Positions 14,654 through 23,850 are shown, numbered from the stretch's first letter. The stretch is DNA of 64,000 nucleotides from Planomicrobium stackebrandtii (GCF_030814955.1 NZ_JAUSWB010000008.1:1-64000), one strand, 5' to 3'. Program-made: numbers and translations. Notes: a model not told the origin generated them from the sequence alone.

Positions 14654-15955
14654 TTAATGTGGGGCAATGAGCAATTGAATGACAAACAGCACAGCAAATA
14701 TATAGAGGATCGGATGAACCGATTTGCCTTTCCCTTTAAACACTTTCATCAACGGATATGAAATAAACCCGAAAGCAATACCGGTTGCGATGCTTGAAGT
14801 TAGCGGCATCGCCAGCACAATGAGAAATGCAGGGAAAGCTTCGTCGAATTTTTCCCACTCAATGTGTTTTACTGCGCCAATCATTAAACTTCCGACGATG
14901 ATCAATGCCGGTGCTGTTATCGCGGCCACATTTGAAAGGGCGCCGACTAATGGTCCGAAAAAAGCGGCGATGATAAACAGGATGGCGACCGTCAAACTGG
15001 TCAGCCCGGTGCGTCCACCCGCAGCAACGCCCGCTGATGATTCAACATAAGCCGATGTCGGGCTTGTCCCGACCATGGCGCCTGCTGTAGCCGCGACAGA
15101 GTCAGCGAGCAATGCCTGGCGCATTCTCGGCATTTTATTGCCTTTCATCAAGCCCGCCTGCTTGGCTACACCGATCATTGTGCCGGTCGTATCAAACAAG
15201 GTCACCAATAGGAACGAAAAGACGACTCCATACAGGCCGAATTCAATTACTAATTGAAGCGCTTCGATCGGGTTCCAGATGAGGATGCCTTCTGGCAATG
15301 AGGGCCACTGCATCAAGCCGCCTTCAAATTTTAATTGGCCAGTGAAAAAGGCGACGATTCCAGTGACGATCATTCCGTAAAAAATGCCGCCATGAATGTT
15401 TAAGGACATAAAAATGACGGTAATCAGTAAACCGAGCAGCGTCAATGCAACCGGCGGGGAAGTCAAATCTCCCAAGCCAACCAGGTTGGCTTCATTGGCG
15501 ACAATCAAGCCGCTCAGCCGCATGCCGATAAAAGCAATAAACAGGCCGATCCCAGCTGTGATGGCATGCTTCAGGTTTTCAGGAATTGCCTCGATCAGCA
15601 CTTTTCGCATTGAAGTCAACGACAGCAATACAAAAATAAGCCCGGCCACAAACACTGCTGCAAATGCGGTGACATAGTCGATAGCACCGTCTGAACCCAG
15701 CACCATGGACGTAAAATAGGCATTCAAGCCCATGCCCGGCGCAATGGCGATCGGGTAATTGGCGGCCAACGCCATCCATAGAGTACCAATGGCAGCCGCA
15801 ATGATGGTCGCCAAAAACACTTGGTCAAACGGAACGCCCGCAGCGCCTAAAATAACAGGATTGACTATCACAATATACGCCATGGTCAGGAAAGTCGTCA
15901 TTCCCGCAGTAATTTCAGTCTTTATAGTAGTATTATTTTCTTTTAAATGAAACAT
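14654..15955 (-). CDS. NCS2 family purine permease (AzgA / PbuG type)
   Basis: 433 residues, multi-spanning. AzgA-type NCS2 features: TEITAGMTTFLTMAYIVIVNP near residue 15, IAPGMGLNAYF, GTSPTSAYVESSAGVAAGGRTGLTS. These transporters take up hypoxanthine, guanine or adenine by proton symport; the closest B. subtilis proteins are PbuG and PbuO. AGGAGGAG precedes the ATG. No purine riboswitch is recognisable in the leader, but a pair of inverted CGAAYAAT half-sites lies upstream (see that entry). I cannot choose between PbuG and PbuO. Confidence 0.92.
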   Translation of the reverse strand: MFHLKENNTTIKTEITAGMTTFLTMAYIVIVNPVILGAAGVPFDQVFLATIIAAAIGTLWMALAANYPIAIAPGMGLNAYFTSMVLGSDGAIDYVTAFAAVFVAGLIFVLLSLTSMRKVLIEAIPENLKHAITAGIGLFIAFIGMRLSGLIVANEANLVGLGDLTSPPVALTLLGLLITVIFMSLNIHGGIFYGMIVTGIVAFFTGQLKFEGGLMQWPSLPEGILIWNPIEALQLVIEFGLYGVVFSFLLVTLFDTTGTMIGVAKQAGLMKGNKMPRMRQALLADSVAATAGAMVGTSPTSAYVESSAGVAAGGRTGLTSLTVAILFIIAAFFGPLVGALSNVAAITAPALIIVGSLMIGAVKHIEWEKFDEAFPAFLIVLAMPLTSSIATGIAFGFISYPLMKVFKGKGKSVHPILYIFAVLFVIQLLIAPH

Positions 15956-15971
15956 AAAGGGCTCCTCCTAA

Positions 15972-16014
15972 AACACGAACAATTTTAAACAACAAAACAT
16001 ATATTATTCGTTTT
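15972..16014 (-). promoter_or_regulatory. Possible PurR operator (two inverted PurBox-like half-sites)
   Basis: CGAACAAT at 15976-15983 and its inverted partner ATTATTCG at 16003-16010 (19 nt between them) sit upstream of the NCS2 permease gene. The B. subtilis PurBox is AWWWCCGAACWWT, used in inverted pairs with about 16-17 nt between. The first site matches 11 of 13 positions. The spacing is slightly long and the second site weaker, so this is tentative. Confidence 0.4.
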
Positions 16015-16104
16015 ATTAACAGAAAGCAAGGGTCTTACAAAAAATCCTTAAAGTCGAATTTATCTAATATTATTTGTACAATAAAATAGAGAGGATGATG
16101 AATA

Positions 16105-16935
16105 ATGAAATTAGCAATTGACTCAACAAAAACATTACATAATGGTGTAGAAATGCCGCGCTTCGGTTTAGGTGTATACAAAATGACCGATAAGGAAGCG
16201 GCCGTAGAAGCGATGATCACGGCGATTAATGCAGGCTATGGAGCAATTGACACAGCCACGATTTACGACAATGAGGCGGAAGTGGGTGAAGCGGTGCGGA
16301 ATTCCGGCGTTAAGCGGGAAGAGCTGTTCATCACATCTAAAGTCTGGAACACTGACCAGGGATATGATGAAACGCTTCGTGCATTCGAAGCTTCCTTGAA
16401 GCGCCTTGGCTTTGATTATTTGGATCTTTATTTGACGCATTGGGCGATTGAAGGCAAGTACGTGGATACTTACCGCGCCATCCAGCGCCTTTATGATGAA
16501 AAGCTGGTTCGGTCAATCGGCGTGTCCAACCACCAACAGCATCATTTGGAGAAACTTTTGGCAACGGCCAATACCAAACCGATGGTCAATCAAATTGAAT
16601 TGCACCCTCAACTGACGCAGGTTCCACTTCGCAGCTTTTGTGCCAATCAGGACATTGCGGTAACGTCCTGGTCTCCATTGGCGCGAGGCCGGCTATTGGA
16701 AGATCCGGTGCTTTTGGAAATCGCCAACACTTATGGCAAGACAATTGCGCAAGTGATCATCCGTTGGCACCTGCAAAGCGACCTGACCGTCATTCCGAAA
16801 TCCGTAACACCTTCGCGCATTAAAGAAAATGCGGAGGTATTCGATTTTTCATTGACGGAAGAAGAAATAGAACTTATTGATGGACTGAACCAAGACTGGC
16901 GCAGCGGCACACATCCGGATGATATTAAAGCATAA
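16105..16935 (+). CDS. Aldo/keto reductase
   Basis: 276 residues, a TIM-barrel NADPH-dependent reductase of the AKR5 type (2,5-diketogluconate reductase / methylglyoxal reductase relatives such as B. subtilis YvgN and YtbE). The catalytic tetrad is intact: Asp49, Tyr54 (IDTATIYDNE), Lys79 (FITSKVWN) and His112 (YLTHW). NADPH-binding IPKS is near the C-terminus. RBS GAGAGGATG upstream. Monocistronic; the downstream terminator is shared with the convergent gene. The substrate is probably small aldehydes or ketones. Confidence 0.94.
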   Translation: MKLAIDSTKTLHNGVEMPRFGLGVYKMTDKEAAVEAMITAINAGYGAIDTATIYDNEAEVGEAVRNSGVKREELFITSKVWNTDQGYDETLRAFEASLKRLGFDYLDLYLTHWAIEGKYVDTYRAIQRLYDEKLVRSIGVSNHQQHHLEKLLATANTKPMVNQIELHPQLTQVPLRSFCANQDIAVTSWSPLARGRLLEDPVLLEIANTYGKTIAQVIIRWHLQSDLTVIPKSVTPSRIKENAEVFDFSLTEEEIELIDGLNQDWRSGTHPDDIKA

Positions 16936-16936
16936 G

Positions 16937-16973
16937 AAAAAGCAAGTTCCCCGAAAAGGAACTTGCTTTTTTA
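16937..16973. terminator. Bidirectional terminator
   Basis: A perfect 14-bp stem AAAAAGCAAGTTCC / GGAACTTGCTTTTT between the convergent reductase and pseudouridine synthase genes. Confidence 0.93.
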
Positions 16974-17819
16974 TTATCTTGCCGAATCTTCCACGACCAC
17001 TTTTTGATTGGTGAATGGGTGGATAAACGACATGCGGAACGCGTGAAGATGGTAGGCACCGTCCTGAGTGGACGGTCCTTCGTATAACGTATCTCCGACA
17101 ATCGGATGGCCGATATGGGCAAGATGGGTACGGATTTGATGCGTACGTCCTGTTTCAAGCGTCAGGTGAAGCAAGGATTTTCCTTCCATCTGTTTCAACA
17201 CGCGGTAATGCGTCACTGCACTTTGGCCCGTTTGGGAAACCATGCGGCGAGTCGGGTGATGGCGGTCGCGGCCGATCGGGAAATCAATGGTGCCGGATTT
17301 ATTGTGGACTTTGCCTTTGACAACAGCTTCGTAATCCCGGACCAACTGTTTTTGTTCCAGCATGCGGTCCAATACGTTTTTTGCAACAGGATGTTTTGCG
17401 ACCATTAACAGGCCGGATGTTCCTTGATCGAGGCGGTGGACGTGCTCGCCGTACGATCCGCCATTGCGGATGATGTGGCCAAGGATGGCGTTGATGAAGG
17501 TATCGGTTTGGCCGACTTCGTTTGGATGCGTCGCCATGCCTTTCGGTTTGCGGGCAACGATAAAGTGGTCGTCTTCAAAAAGGACCGGCAGCTCGACATC
17601 GTGTTTCGGCTCATACGGCGAGTCAGCAGGCGGCAAGTCGAACTGCAAGACAGTTCCTGCCGGCAATGGCTCTTTCCAGACCACTTCCTGGAATTTTTCA
17701 TTTTTGACGCTTTTGGCCATACGCATTTGATGGACCACTTTCTTGCCAAGTCCCCATTCGGTTCTCAGCAATTCTTCGACGGTCATGCCGTCGTCTTTGA
17801 TTTCGTAACTCCAAGTCAT
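16974..17819 (-). CDS. RluA family 23S/tRNA pseudouridine synthase
   Basis: 281 residues. The catalytic Asp lies in HRLDQGTSGLLMVAK. Other family motifs: ARKPKGMATHP, YEAVVKG, and ETGRTHQIRTHLAHIGHPIVGD. An N-terminal S4-like region (residues 1-70) precedes the catalytic domain, as in RluD/YjbO-type enzymes. ATG 17819 follows ATGGAGGAA at a good distance; a longer in-frame ATG at 17846 has no RBS and lies in the upstream terminator. The exact uridine target is not predictable here. Confidence 0.93.
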   Translation of the reverse strand: MTWSYEIKDDGMTVEELLRTEWGLGKKVVHQMRMAKSVKNEKFQEVVWKEPLPAGTVLQFDLPPADSPYEPKHDVELPVLFEDDHFIVARKPKGMATHPNEVGQTDTFINAILGHIIRNGGSYGEHVHRLDQGTSGLLMVAKHPVAKNVLDRMLEQKQLVRDYEAVVKGKVHNKSGTIDFPIGRDRHHPTRRMVSQTGQSAVTHYRVLKQMEGKSLLHLTLETGRTHQIRTHLAHIGHPIVGDTLYEGPSTQDGAYHLHAFRMSFIHPFTNQKVVVEDSAR

Positions 17820-17832
17820 GTGGTTTCCTCCA

Positions 17833-17868
17833 TAAAAAAGGATCATGCGACAGGCACATGATCCTTTT
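17833..17868 (-). terminator. Terminator of the bdbC-thioredoxin operon
   Basis: A perfect 12-bp stem AAAAGGATCATG / CATGATCCTTTT followed by a T-run on the minus strand, 6 nt past the thioredoxin-like stop. Confidence 0.9.
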
Positions 17869-17873
17869 GTCAG

Positions 17874-18344
17874 TTATTTTTTAACTACATCAGTGAAAAA
17901 TTGTTCAATATTCTCTTCTGGCTGAGCGCCGACCCAACGTGAAACTTCTTCGCCATTTTCGTAATGGACCAGTGTTGGTGTTGCTTCGATGGAGTATTGC
18001 TGCCAGCCCTGTTCATACTCTAACAGATTATACTGCAAAACGTCTACATCCATATCTTCAGCCACCGGCATCAAAACAGGGGTGGTCTGCTGGCAGTATT
18101 CGCAAGTCGGGCTGAAAAAATACACCGTGGTCGGCTCGCCGCTGGCAATCTGTTCTTCCAGTTCAGAAGGAACAACAATGTTTTGGTAATTTTCATCGTC
18201 CAATTGATCGATCGTTGCCTGTTCGAGATCTTCTGTATCGTACGGGTTATCCGCCATTTTTTCATCGTTCGCCTGGCTTGTCAAAAAGATGATTCCGGCG
18301 AAAATGACAACGACAATTCCCGCGATGATTAAAAGTTTTTTCAT
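17874..18344 (-). CDS. Membrane-anchored thioredoxin-like protein
   Basis: 156 residues. An N-terminal membrane anchor (residues 3-24), then a thioredoxin fold with active site CEYC in YFFSPTCEYCQQT and a cis-Pro loop EATPTLVHY. The domain faces outside the membrane. Its start overlaps the bdbC stop by 4 nt (ATGA), so the two form a thiol oxidation pair: BdbC-type quinone-linked oxidase plus a DsbA-like donor/acceptor. It resembles BdbA-like partners more than the larger BdbD. Confidence 0.9.
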   Translation of the reverse strand: MKKLLIIAGIVVVIFAGIIFLTSQANDEKMADNPYDTEDLEQATIDQLDDENYQNIVVPSELEEQIASGEPTTVYFFSPTCEYCQQTTPVLMPVAEDMDVDVLQYNLLEYEQGWQQYSIEATPTLVHYENGEEVSRWVGAQPEENIEQFFTDVVKK

Positions 18345-18772
18345 TTTTGCTTTTCCTCCTTAAGGGACTTCAGTAAATACAAACTCATTCCGGCAATCCC
18401 GATAAATGCGGTCAATGCCAAAAACGGAATGGTAATAAAGCCGAGAAGATTAATGTATTCTCCGGTACATGGAACCTGCCCGCAGGATGGTGCGGAATCT
18501 GCCAAAAAATCGAGTTTCTGCAAACCGTAATGGTACAGGGAAATTCCTCCGCCTACAATGGAGAAAATCAGTGTGGTTGTTGCGATCCGCACATTTTTCT
18601 GGACATAGGCCACGCCGATGACGATGACAAGCGGATACATGAAAATGCGTTGAATCCAGCAAAGATCGCAGGGGGCGTAACCGCGAATTTCAGAAAAATA
18701 AAGCGAACCCGACGTGGCAATGAGTGCCACCACCCACATGGAAAGCAAAACATTTTCCTGGCGTTTCGTCAT
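18341..18772 (-). CDS. bdbC: Disulfide bond oxidoreductase BdbC (DsbB family)
   Basis: 143 residues, four membrane segments. It has the two periplasmic-side cysteine pairs of DsbB: CDLC after the first segment (APCDLCWIQRIFMYPL) and C....C in SCGQVPCTGEY. It passes electrons from thiols to quinone and reoxidises an exported thioredoxin-like partner, here encoded next. ATG 18772 has an AAGAGGGAA RBS; longer in-frame starts have none. Confidence 0.93.
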   Translation of the reverse strand: MTKRQENVLLSMWVVALIATSGSLYFSEIRGYAPCDLCWIQRIFMYPLVIVIGVAYVQKNVRIATTTLIFSIVGGGISLYHYGLQKLDFLADSAPSCGQVPCTGEYINLLGFITIPFLALTAFIGIAGMSLYLLKSLKEEKQK

Positions 18773-18904
18773 TTGGTGTTCCCTCTTTTCAAAAAATACT
18801 TCCATAGAATTATAATTGTTATCGTGATACAAGTAAAATAATATCAACCTGAGCAACTATGCTATATAATAAAGTTTGAAACTTTTGTGAAGGAGAGCTG
18901 TACT

Positions 18905-20449
18905 GTGGCAGAGCAATTTGATTTATCCCATTTTGAAAAAAGCATGATCATTCGCGAAATGAATTATGCAGATATAAATGCCATCTTGGAAATGCAGCGT
19001 TTATGCTTTCCTGGAATGGATCCATGGAAAGAAGAACAATTAAGAAGCCATTTGGGTGTTTTCCCTCAAGGCCAGATGATCGCCGAATTGGACGGCACAG
19101 TTATTGGCTCATGTTCGAGTTTGCTGATTAACTTTGATGAATATGATGATCGCCATACCTGGGACGATGTAACAGACGCCGGATATATTACCAACCATAA
19201 TCCGGACGGCTATAATATGTACGGCATTGAAGTGATGGTGCATCCGGAATACCGCCGTATGAAAGTTGGGCAGCGTTTGTACGAAGCCCGTAAGGAACTC
19301 GCACGCGAACTAAACTTGAAATCCATCATTATCGGAGGACGCATCCCGAATTACCACAAACACGCGGATGAAATGTCGCCCCGGGAATACGTTGATTCGG
19401 TATCGCGCCATAAAGTATATGATCCTGTATTAACATTCCAGTTGATGAACGGCTTCCAGTTGATGCGCATCAACCCGAACTACCTGCAGGACGATTTGGC
19501 ATCCGGCAAATATGCAACATTGATGGAATGGAACAATGTCGATTACAAGCCGATATCCAAACGCCATTTCAAAACAAGTTTGCCGGTCCGGATTTGTGTC
19601 GTGCAGTATTTGATGCGCGCCATCAAATCATTCGACGACTTGGCAAGCCAAGTTGAATACTTTGTAGATGTCGCTTCAGATGCCCATTCAGATTTCGTGG
19701 TATTCCCTGAAATCTTTACATCGCAGCTGATGTCATTCCTCAACGAGCCATCGCCAAGCCAGGCCGTGCGCAAACTGACTGAATACACGCCTCAGTATAT
19801 TGAGTTGTTTACCGACCTTGCAGTCCGCTACAACGTCAATATCATCGGAGGATCGCATTTCGTCAAAGAAGAAGACGATGAAATCTACAACATTGCGTAT
19901 CTGTTCCGTCGTGACGGATCTATCGACAAGCAGTACAAAATCCACATCACACCAAACGAACGCAAATGGTGGGGAATTTCTGCCGGAGATTCCGTCCGTG
20001 TCTTTGATACGGATTGCGGAAAAATCGCCATCCAGATCTGCTACGACATCGAGTTTCCTGAACTCGCCCGCATCGCAACAGATATGGGGGCCAATATTAT
20101 TTTCACGCCATTCTGTACGGAAGATCGCCAAGGCTATCTGCGTGTCCGTTATTGTGCACAGGCACGTGCAGTGGAAAACCAAATTTATACCGTCATTTCC
20201 GGAACGGTCGGCAACTTGCCGCAAACCGAAAATATGGACATCCAATATGCTCAATCGGGCATTTTCGCTCCATCCGATTTTGAGTTTGCACGTGATGGAA
20301 TTGTCGGAGAAACCAATCCAAACCTTGAAATGGTGCTGATTGGGGATGTCGATTTGGAAATCCTGCGCCGCCAGCGCCAAAACGGGACGGTCAAGCAATT
20401 AAAAGACCGTCGCCACGATGTCTACCGGGTAGAATACAAAAAAGATTAA
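18905..20449 (+). CDS. GNAT acetyltransferase-nitrilase fusion (YhcX-like)
   Basis: 514 residues. An N-terminal GNAT domain (about residues 16-215, with VMVHPEYRRMKVGQRLYE as the acetyl-CoA loop) is joined to a C-terminal carbon-nitrogen hydrolase (about 228-505). The nitrilase triad is complete: Glu269 (VFPEIF), Lys345 (QYKIHITPNE) and Cys379 (QICYDIEFPE). B. subtilis YhcX has this layout. The substrate is unknown; an amide hydrolase with a linked acyltransfer step is plausible. GTG 18905 follows AAGGAGAG. Monocistronic with a terminator. Confidence 0.92.
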   Translation: MAEQFDLSHFEKSMIIREMNYADINAILEMQRLCFPGMDPWKEEQLRSHLGVFPQGQMIAELDGTVIGSCSSLLINFDEYDDRHTWDDVTDAGYITNHNPDGYNMYGIEVMVHPEYRRMKVGQRLYEARKELARELNLKSIIIGGRIPNYHKHADEMSPREYVDSVSRHKVYDPVLTFQLMNGFQLMRINPNYLQDDLASGKYATLMEWNNVDYKPISKRHFKTSLPVRICVVQYLMRAIKSFDDLASQVEYFVDVASDAHSDFVVFPEIFTSQLMSFLNEPSPSQAVRKLTEYTPQYIELFTDLAVRYNVNIIGGSHFVKEEDDEIYNIAYLFRRDGSIDKQYKIHITPNERKWWGISAGDSVRVFDTDCGKIAIQICYDIEFPELARIATDMGANIIFTPFCTEDRQGYLRVRYCAQARAVENQIYTVISGTVGNLPQTENMDIQYAQSGIFAPSDFEFARDGIVGETNPNLEMVLIGDVDLEILRRQRQNGTVKQLKDRRHDVYRVEYKKD

Positions 20450-20453
20450 TCAC

Positions 20454-20484
20454 AGCCGCTTCCTTAAATGGGAGCGGTTTTTCT
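20454..20484 (+). terminator. Intrinsic terminator
   Basis: A 10-bp stem AGCCGCTTCC / GGGAGCGGTT (with G-T pairs) and a T-run, directly after the fusion gene. Confidence 0.85.
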
Positions 20485-20639
20485 TTGGAATATTTGGTAA
20501 AATGGAGATTAACCAAAAGAATTTATCTTTATAGGGCGCATCCGGCATAACTTCCGCAGGAATGTGTGATTCTTTTGTAGAATAGCTACAGGTGAGGATC
20601 AATAGTTAAATTTATATCACTATAGATGGGGGAATGTAT

Positions 20640-22340
20640 ATGTCATGGAAAGAACGCATCAAACGCTGGCTGGATCACGAAGGATTAGATGATGAAACAC
20701 GGCAATCGCTGAATGTGCTGAAAGAAGATGAGAAATTGGCGGAAGACGCCTTTTATCAGGATCTGGTTTTCGGTACCGGCGGAATGCGCGGTGAAATCGG
20801 ACCCGGCACAAACCGGATGAACGTTTATACCGTGCGAAAAGCTTCACAGGGCATTGCGGATTACATAAAACACAACGGCGAGCAGGCGATGGCACGCGGA
20901 ATTGTCATCGCTTATGATAGCCGCCGCATGTCCCCGGAATTTGCGGAAGAAGCAGCCCGGACTTTTGCTGCAAATGGCATCCATACGTATCTGTACAGTG
21001 GAACTCGGACGACTCCGCAGCTTTCCTTCAGTGTTCGCTACTTGAATGCGTTTATGGGCATCGTCATCACAGCCAGCCATAATCCGCCGGAATACAACGG
21101 CTATAAAGTCTACGCGGAAGACGGCGCCCAGTTGAACCTAGAAGATGCCGATCGCGTTATCGATTATGTCAGCCGCGTTGAAGACGAGCTGGCCATTGTC
21201 AACGAAGGGTTTGACGAGTCGCTGCTAGTGCGGATCGATGAAAAATTGGATGAAGCTTATCTGGCTAACGTATTGACCGTTCAGGAGCATGACGCAAGAC
21301 CGATTTCTGCAGTCTTTACACCACTTCATGGAGCTTCCGGTGCAACAGTCAAACGGCTGTTGGATCATGCAGGCTATGATCAGATAACGTATGTGGCCGA
21401 ACAGATGGAGCCAAATGGTGAATTTCCGACGGTCAGCTCTCCAAATCCGGAAGAAGCTGAGGCATTTGAGTTAGCTGAGGAATATGGCAGAAAATCTGAA
21501 GCCGACTTGCTGATTGCCATCGATCCGGACGGAGACCGCGTCGGCATTGCAGTGTGGAGCGGACGGCAGTACGAGTTGCTGAGCGGCAATCAGACCGGAG
21601 CTATACTCATTGAGTACTTGTTAAGCCAGAAACAAATAAAAGACACATTGCCTGCAAACGGGCGCATCTTTAAAACCATCGTTACATCGGAATTCGGGCG
21701 TGTAGTGGCTGAATCTTATGGAATTGGCTGCGAAGATGTCTTAACAGGTTTCAAATTTATCGGGGAAAAATTACGGCATAATGATGCCGATCCGCAATTT
21801 GAGTTTTTATTCGGATACGAAGAAAGTTACGGCTATTTGATCAAAGACTTTGCACGGGACAAAGATGCGGTGCAGGCGACTTTATTGCTGGTCGAAGCGG
21901 CATCCTTCTATAAGAAACAAGGCAAAACTCTGCATGATATTTTGGTTGAACTCTATAACCGTTTTGGCTGGTACCGGGAATCACTGGTATCCGTCACTAA
22001 AAAAGGCATCGAGGGGGCACGTGAAATCACTGCGCTGCTGGAAGACTTGCGGAAAGAGCCGGTTCAGGCGCTTGCCGGCATCCCTGTTGTATCGATTGAA
22101 GACTACGAAACTCAGAATCGTAGTTTTGTCGATTTGGGCACTAATGAAAAAATTGAGTTGCCGCAATCGAATGTTATTAAATACTTCCTGGAGGACGGCT
22201 CATGGGTGTGTGTTCGCCCAAGCGGCACAGAACCGAAAGTGAAGTATTACTTCGGCATCACGGCTGCAACTCAGCAGGAAAGCGACGAAAAGCTGGAACT
22301 TCTGAAAGAATCATTTTTGGAAGAAGTCAATAGCCGTTAA
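20640..22340 (+). CDS. pgcA: Alpha-phosphoglucomutase / phospho-sugar mutase PgcA
   Basis: 566 residues. The active-site phosphoserine is Ser146 in TASHNPPEYNGYK; the Mg-binding loop DPDGDRVGIA and the sugar loop GYEESYGY follow, and the phosphate-binding RPSGTEPK closes the domain. It interconverts glucose-6-P and glucose-1-P, feeding UDP-glucose for glycolipid anchors and teichoic acid decoration. ATG 20640 is chosen; the ATG at 20634 overlaps the GGGGGA RBS. Monocistronic, with a terminator and then repeats. Confidence 0.95.
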   Translation: MSWKERIKRWLDHEGLDDETRQSLNVLKEDEKLAEDAFYQDLVFGTGGMRGEIGPGTNRMNVYTVRKASQGIADYIKHNGEQAMARGIVIAYDSRRMSPEFAEEAARTFAANGIHTYLYSGTRTTPQLSFSVRYLNAFMGIVITASHNPPEYNGYKVYAEDGAQLNLEDADRVIDYVSRVEDELAIVNEGFDESLLVRIDEKLDEAYLANVLTVQEHDARPISAVFTPLHGASGATVKRLLDHAGYDQITYVAEQMEPNGEFPTVSSPNPEEAEAFELAEEYGRKSEADLLIAIDPDGDRVGIAVWSGRQYELLSGNQTGAILIEYLLSQKQIKDTLPANGRIFKTIVTSEFGRVVAESYGIGCEDVLTGFKFIGEKLRHNDADPQFEFLFGYEESYGYLIKDFARDKDAVQATLLLVEAASFYKKQGKTLHDILVELYNRFGWYRESLVSVTKKGIEGAREITALLEDLRKEPVQALAGIPVVSIEDYETQNRSFVDLGTNEKIELPQSNVIKYFLEDGSWVCVRPSGTEPKVKYYFGITAATQQESDEKLELLKESFLEEVNSR

Positions 22341-22347
22341 TTTAACC

Positions 22348-22371
22348 AGCTCCCTGAAAAGGGGGCTTTTT
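22348..22371 (+). terminator. Intrinsic terminator of pgcA
   Basis: A 7-bp stem AGCTCCC / GGGGGCT followed by TTTT. Confidence 0.8.
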
Positions 22372-22382
22372 ATTTCTGATAC

Positions 22383-22649
22383 GGGCACTTCCGCTTTTCT
22401 CAGTGTCTAGTTGCAGTGCCTAGCTCTTCGGGATGTAAGCCACTCTGGCTATGCGGCTGAAAACACGCCGCTTCGCCAGATCGTCTTACACCTGTCAGAG
22501 CTGAACAGGCACTTCACTTTTCTCGATTGTCCAGACTCCAGCAGCCAGCTCTTCGGGTCATAAGCCATCCCGGCTATGCGGCAAAGAGCACCGCTTCACC
22601 GGACTGTCTTATGCCTGTCAGAGCTAAGCGGGCGCTTCCGCTTTTCTCG
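22383..22649. repeat. Dispersed hairpin-forming repeat, two tandem diverged units
   Basis: Two related units (about 22383-22522 and 22523-22649) fill the gap between pgcA and the sensor kinase gene. Each has CAGCTCTTCGGG-type, TAAGCCA..C.GGCTATGCGG, CACCGCTTC.CC.G and CTGTCAGAGCT blocks and ends with a ...CTTTTCT stretch. Unit 1 can fold into a long hairpin: TGTAAG 22434 with CTTACA 22485, TCTGGC 22444 with GCCAGA 22475, GCGGC 22453 with GCCGC 22467. A near-identical copy lies inverted at 34429-34543. There is no ORF with an RBS inside. Confidence 0.85.
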
Positions 22650-22719
22650 TACAAAAGTACGAGGGAGGATTTTTTTGAAAACGTGTATGGTTAAATCAGT
22701 ACGAATGAGGTGAGCATTT

Positions 22720-23835
22720 ATGGCGGTCGGAGAACCTTCCAATATCACGTTATTGAAAGAAATAGCCGAACTGCTTAATGAGGAAACGGACATGGTGCGC
22801 ATGTTGGAAGGCGCCATCCGAAAGTTATTGAGCGGTTCTACTTTTGAAACAGCCTGGATTTTTTTTATTGATGAAAAGGGCAAGCATCAATTGGTGGCAC
22901 AGGCTAATTTGCCGGAATCTTTGGAAGGCAATAATTGCCGGCATCTGCAAAAAGGCGGCTGCTGGTGCGTCAAACGCTATCATGATGGCGATCTGGAAAA
23001 AGCATCCAACATTATTGCTTGCCAACGAATTGAAAACGCCATGCCGGCAAAATCACGTGAACCCGGAAGCATTACACATCATGCTACGGTTCCGCTGCAG
23101 TCAGGCAAGGAGAAGTTCGGTCTGTTGAATATTGCTGCACCGGATACTGTCGGTTTTTCTGCAGACGAGTTGGCTCTTTTGGAGTCGGTCGCTTTTCAAA
23201 TTGGTTCTGCAATCAAGCGGATTGGCTTGACCAAACAGGAACAGGAGTTGGCTCTTGTGAAGGAGCGCAACCGGTTAGCCCGCGATCTGCATGATTCGGT
23301 CAATCAATTGCTGTTTTCGGTAACCTTGACTGCCCGTGGAGGGGTGGAAATGTCCGAAGACCCATCCGTGCAGGAAACGTTTCGTGATATCCAGCACCTG
23401 ACACAGGAAGCGTTGAATGAAATGCGGGCGTTAATTTGGCAGCTGCGTCCCAAAGGTTTGGAAAGCGGACTGCTTGATGCTATTAAAGGCTATGGTGAAA
23501 TGCTCGGATTGACAGTGGAAACAAAAATGACCGGTGTTATCCAGCTGCCGTCGCGCATTGAAGAGACCTTGTTTCGGATTGCACAAGAGTCGTTGAACAA
23601 TGTCCGGAAACACGCAGGGGTCAGCAAAGTCGAACTGTATTTGTCAATCACCGCAACAGATGTTTTGTTGGTGCTTAGGGATGAAGGCCGGGGATTTGTT
23701 TTTGACCACGGTGTCAATCTGCCATCCATCGGCATCCAAAGTATACGCGACCGCGCTGAAACAGAAGGCGGCACAGCTGATTGGTCGAGTGAAATTGGCA
23801 AGGGAACGGAAATTCTGGTGCGGATTCCGTATTAA
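22720..23835 (+). CDS. GAF-domain sensor histidine kinase, AirS/YhcS-like
   Basis: 371 residues, soluble. An N-terminal GAF domain (about 10-165) has four cysteines, C73, C81, C83 (GGCWCVKRY) and C101, followed by a HisKA_3 domain with phospho-acceptor His191 (RLARDLHDSVNQ) and a HATPase domain (RDEGRGF, GTEILVRI). Layout and cysteines match what I recall of Staphylococcus AirS (YhcS), reported to hold a [2Fe-2S] cluster for oxygen/redox sensing. ATG 22720 follows GAGGTGA. The response regulator gene follows 15 nt later. Redox sensing here is inferred from homology. Confidence 0.88.
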   Translation: MAVGEPSNITLLKEIAELLNEETDMVRMLEGAIRKLLSGSTFETAWIFFIDEKGKHQLVAQANLPESLEGNNCRHLQKGGCWCVKRYHDGDLEKASNIIACQRIENAMPAKSREPGSITHHATVPLQSGKEKFGLLNIAAPDTVGFSADELALLESVAFQIGSAIKRIGLTKQEQELALVKERNRLARDLHDSVNQLLFSVTLTARGGVEMSEDPSVQETFRDIQHLTQEALNEMRALIWQLRPKGLESGLLDAIKGYGEMLGLTVETKMTGVIQLPSRIEETLFRIAQESLNNVRKHAGVSKVELYLSITATDVLLVLRDEGRGFVFDHGVNLPSIGIQSIRDRAETEGGTADWSSEIGKGTEILVRIPY

Positions 23836-23850
23836 TAGGGAGTGGAAATC

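Noticed and set aside
22383-22649. CRISPR array or attachment site in the repeat cluster
   Set aside because: There are only two long diverged units with no regular spacers, and no cas genes, integrase or interrupted tRNA nearby.
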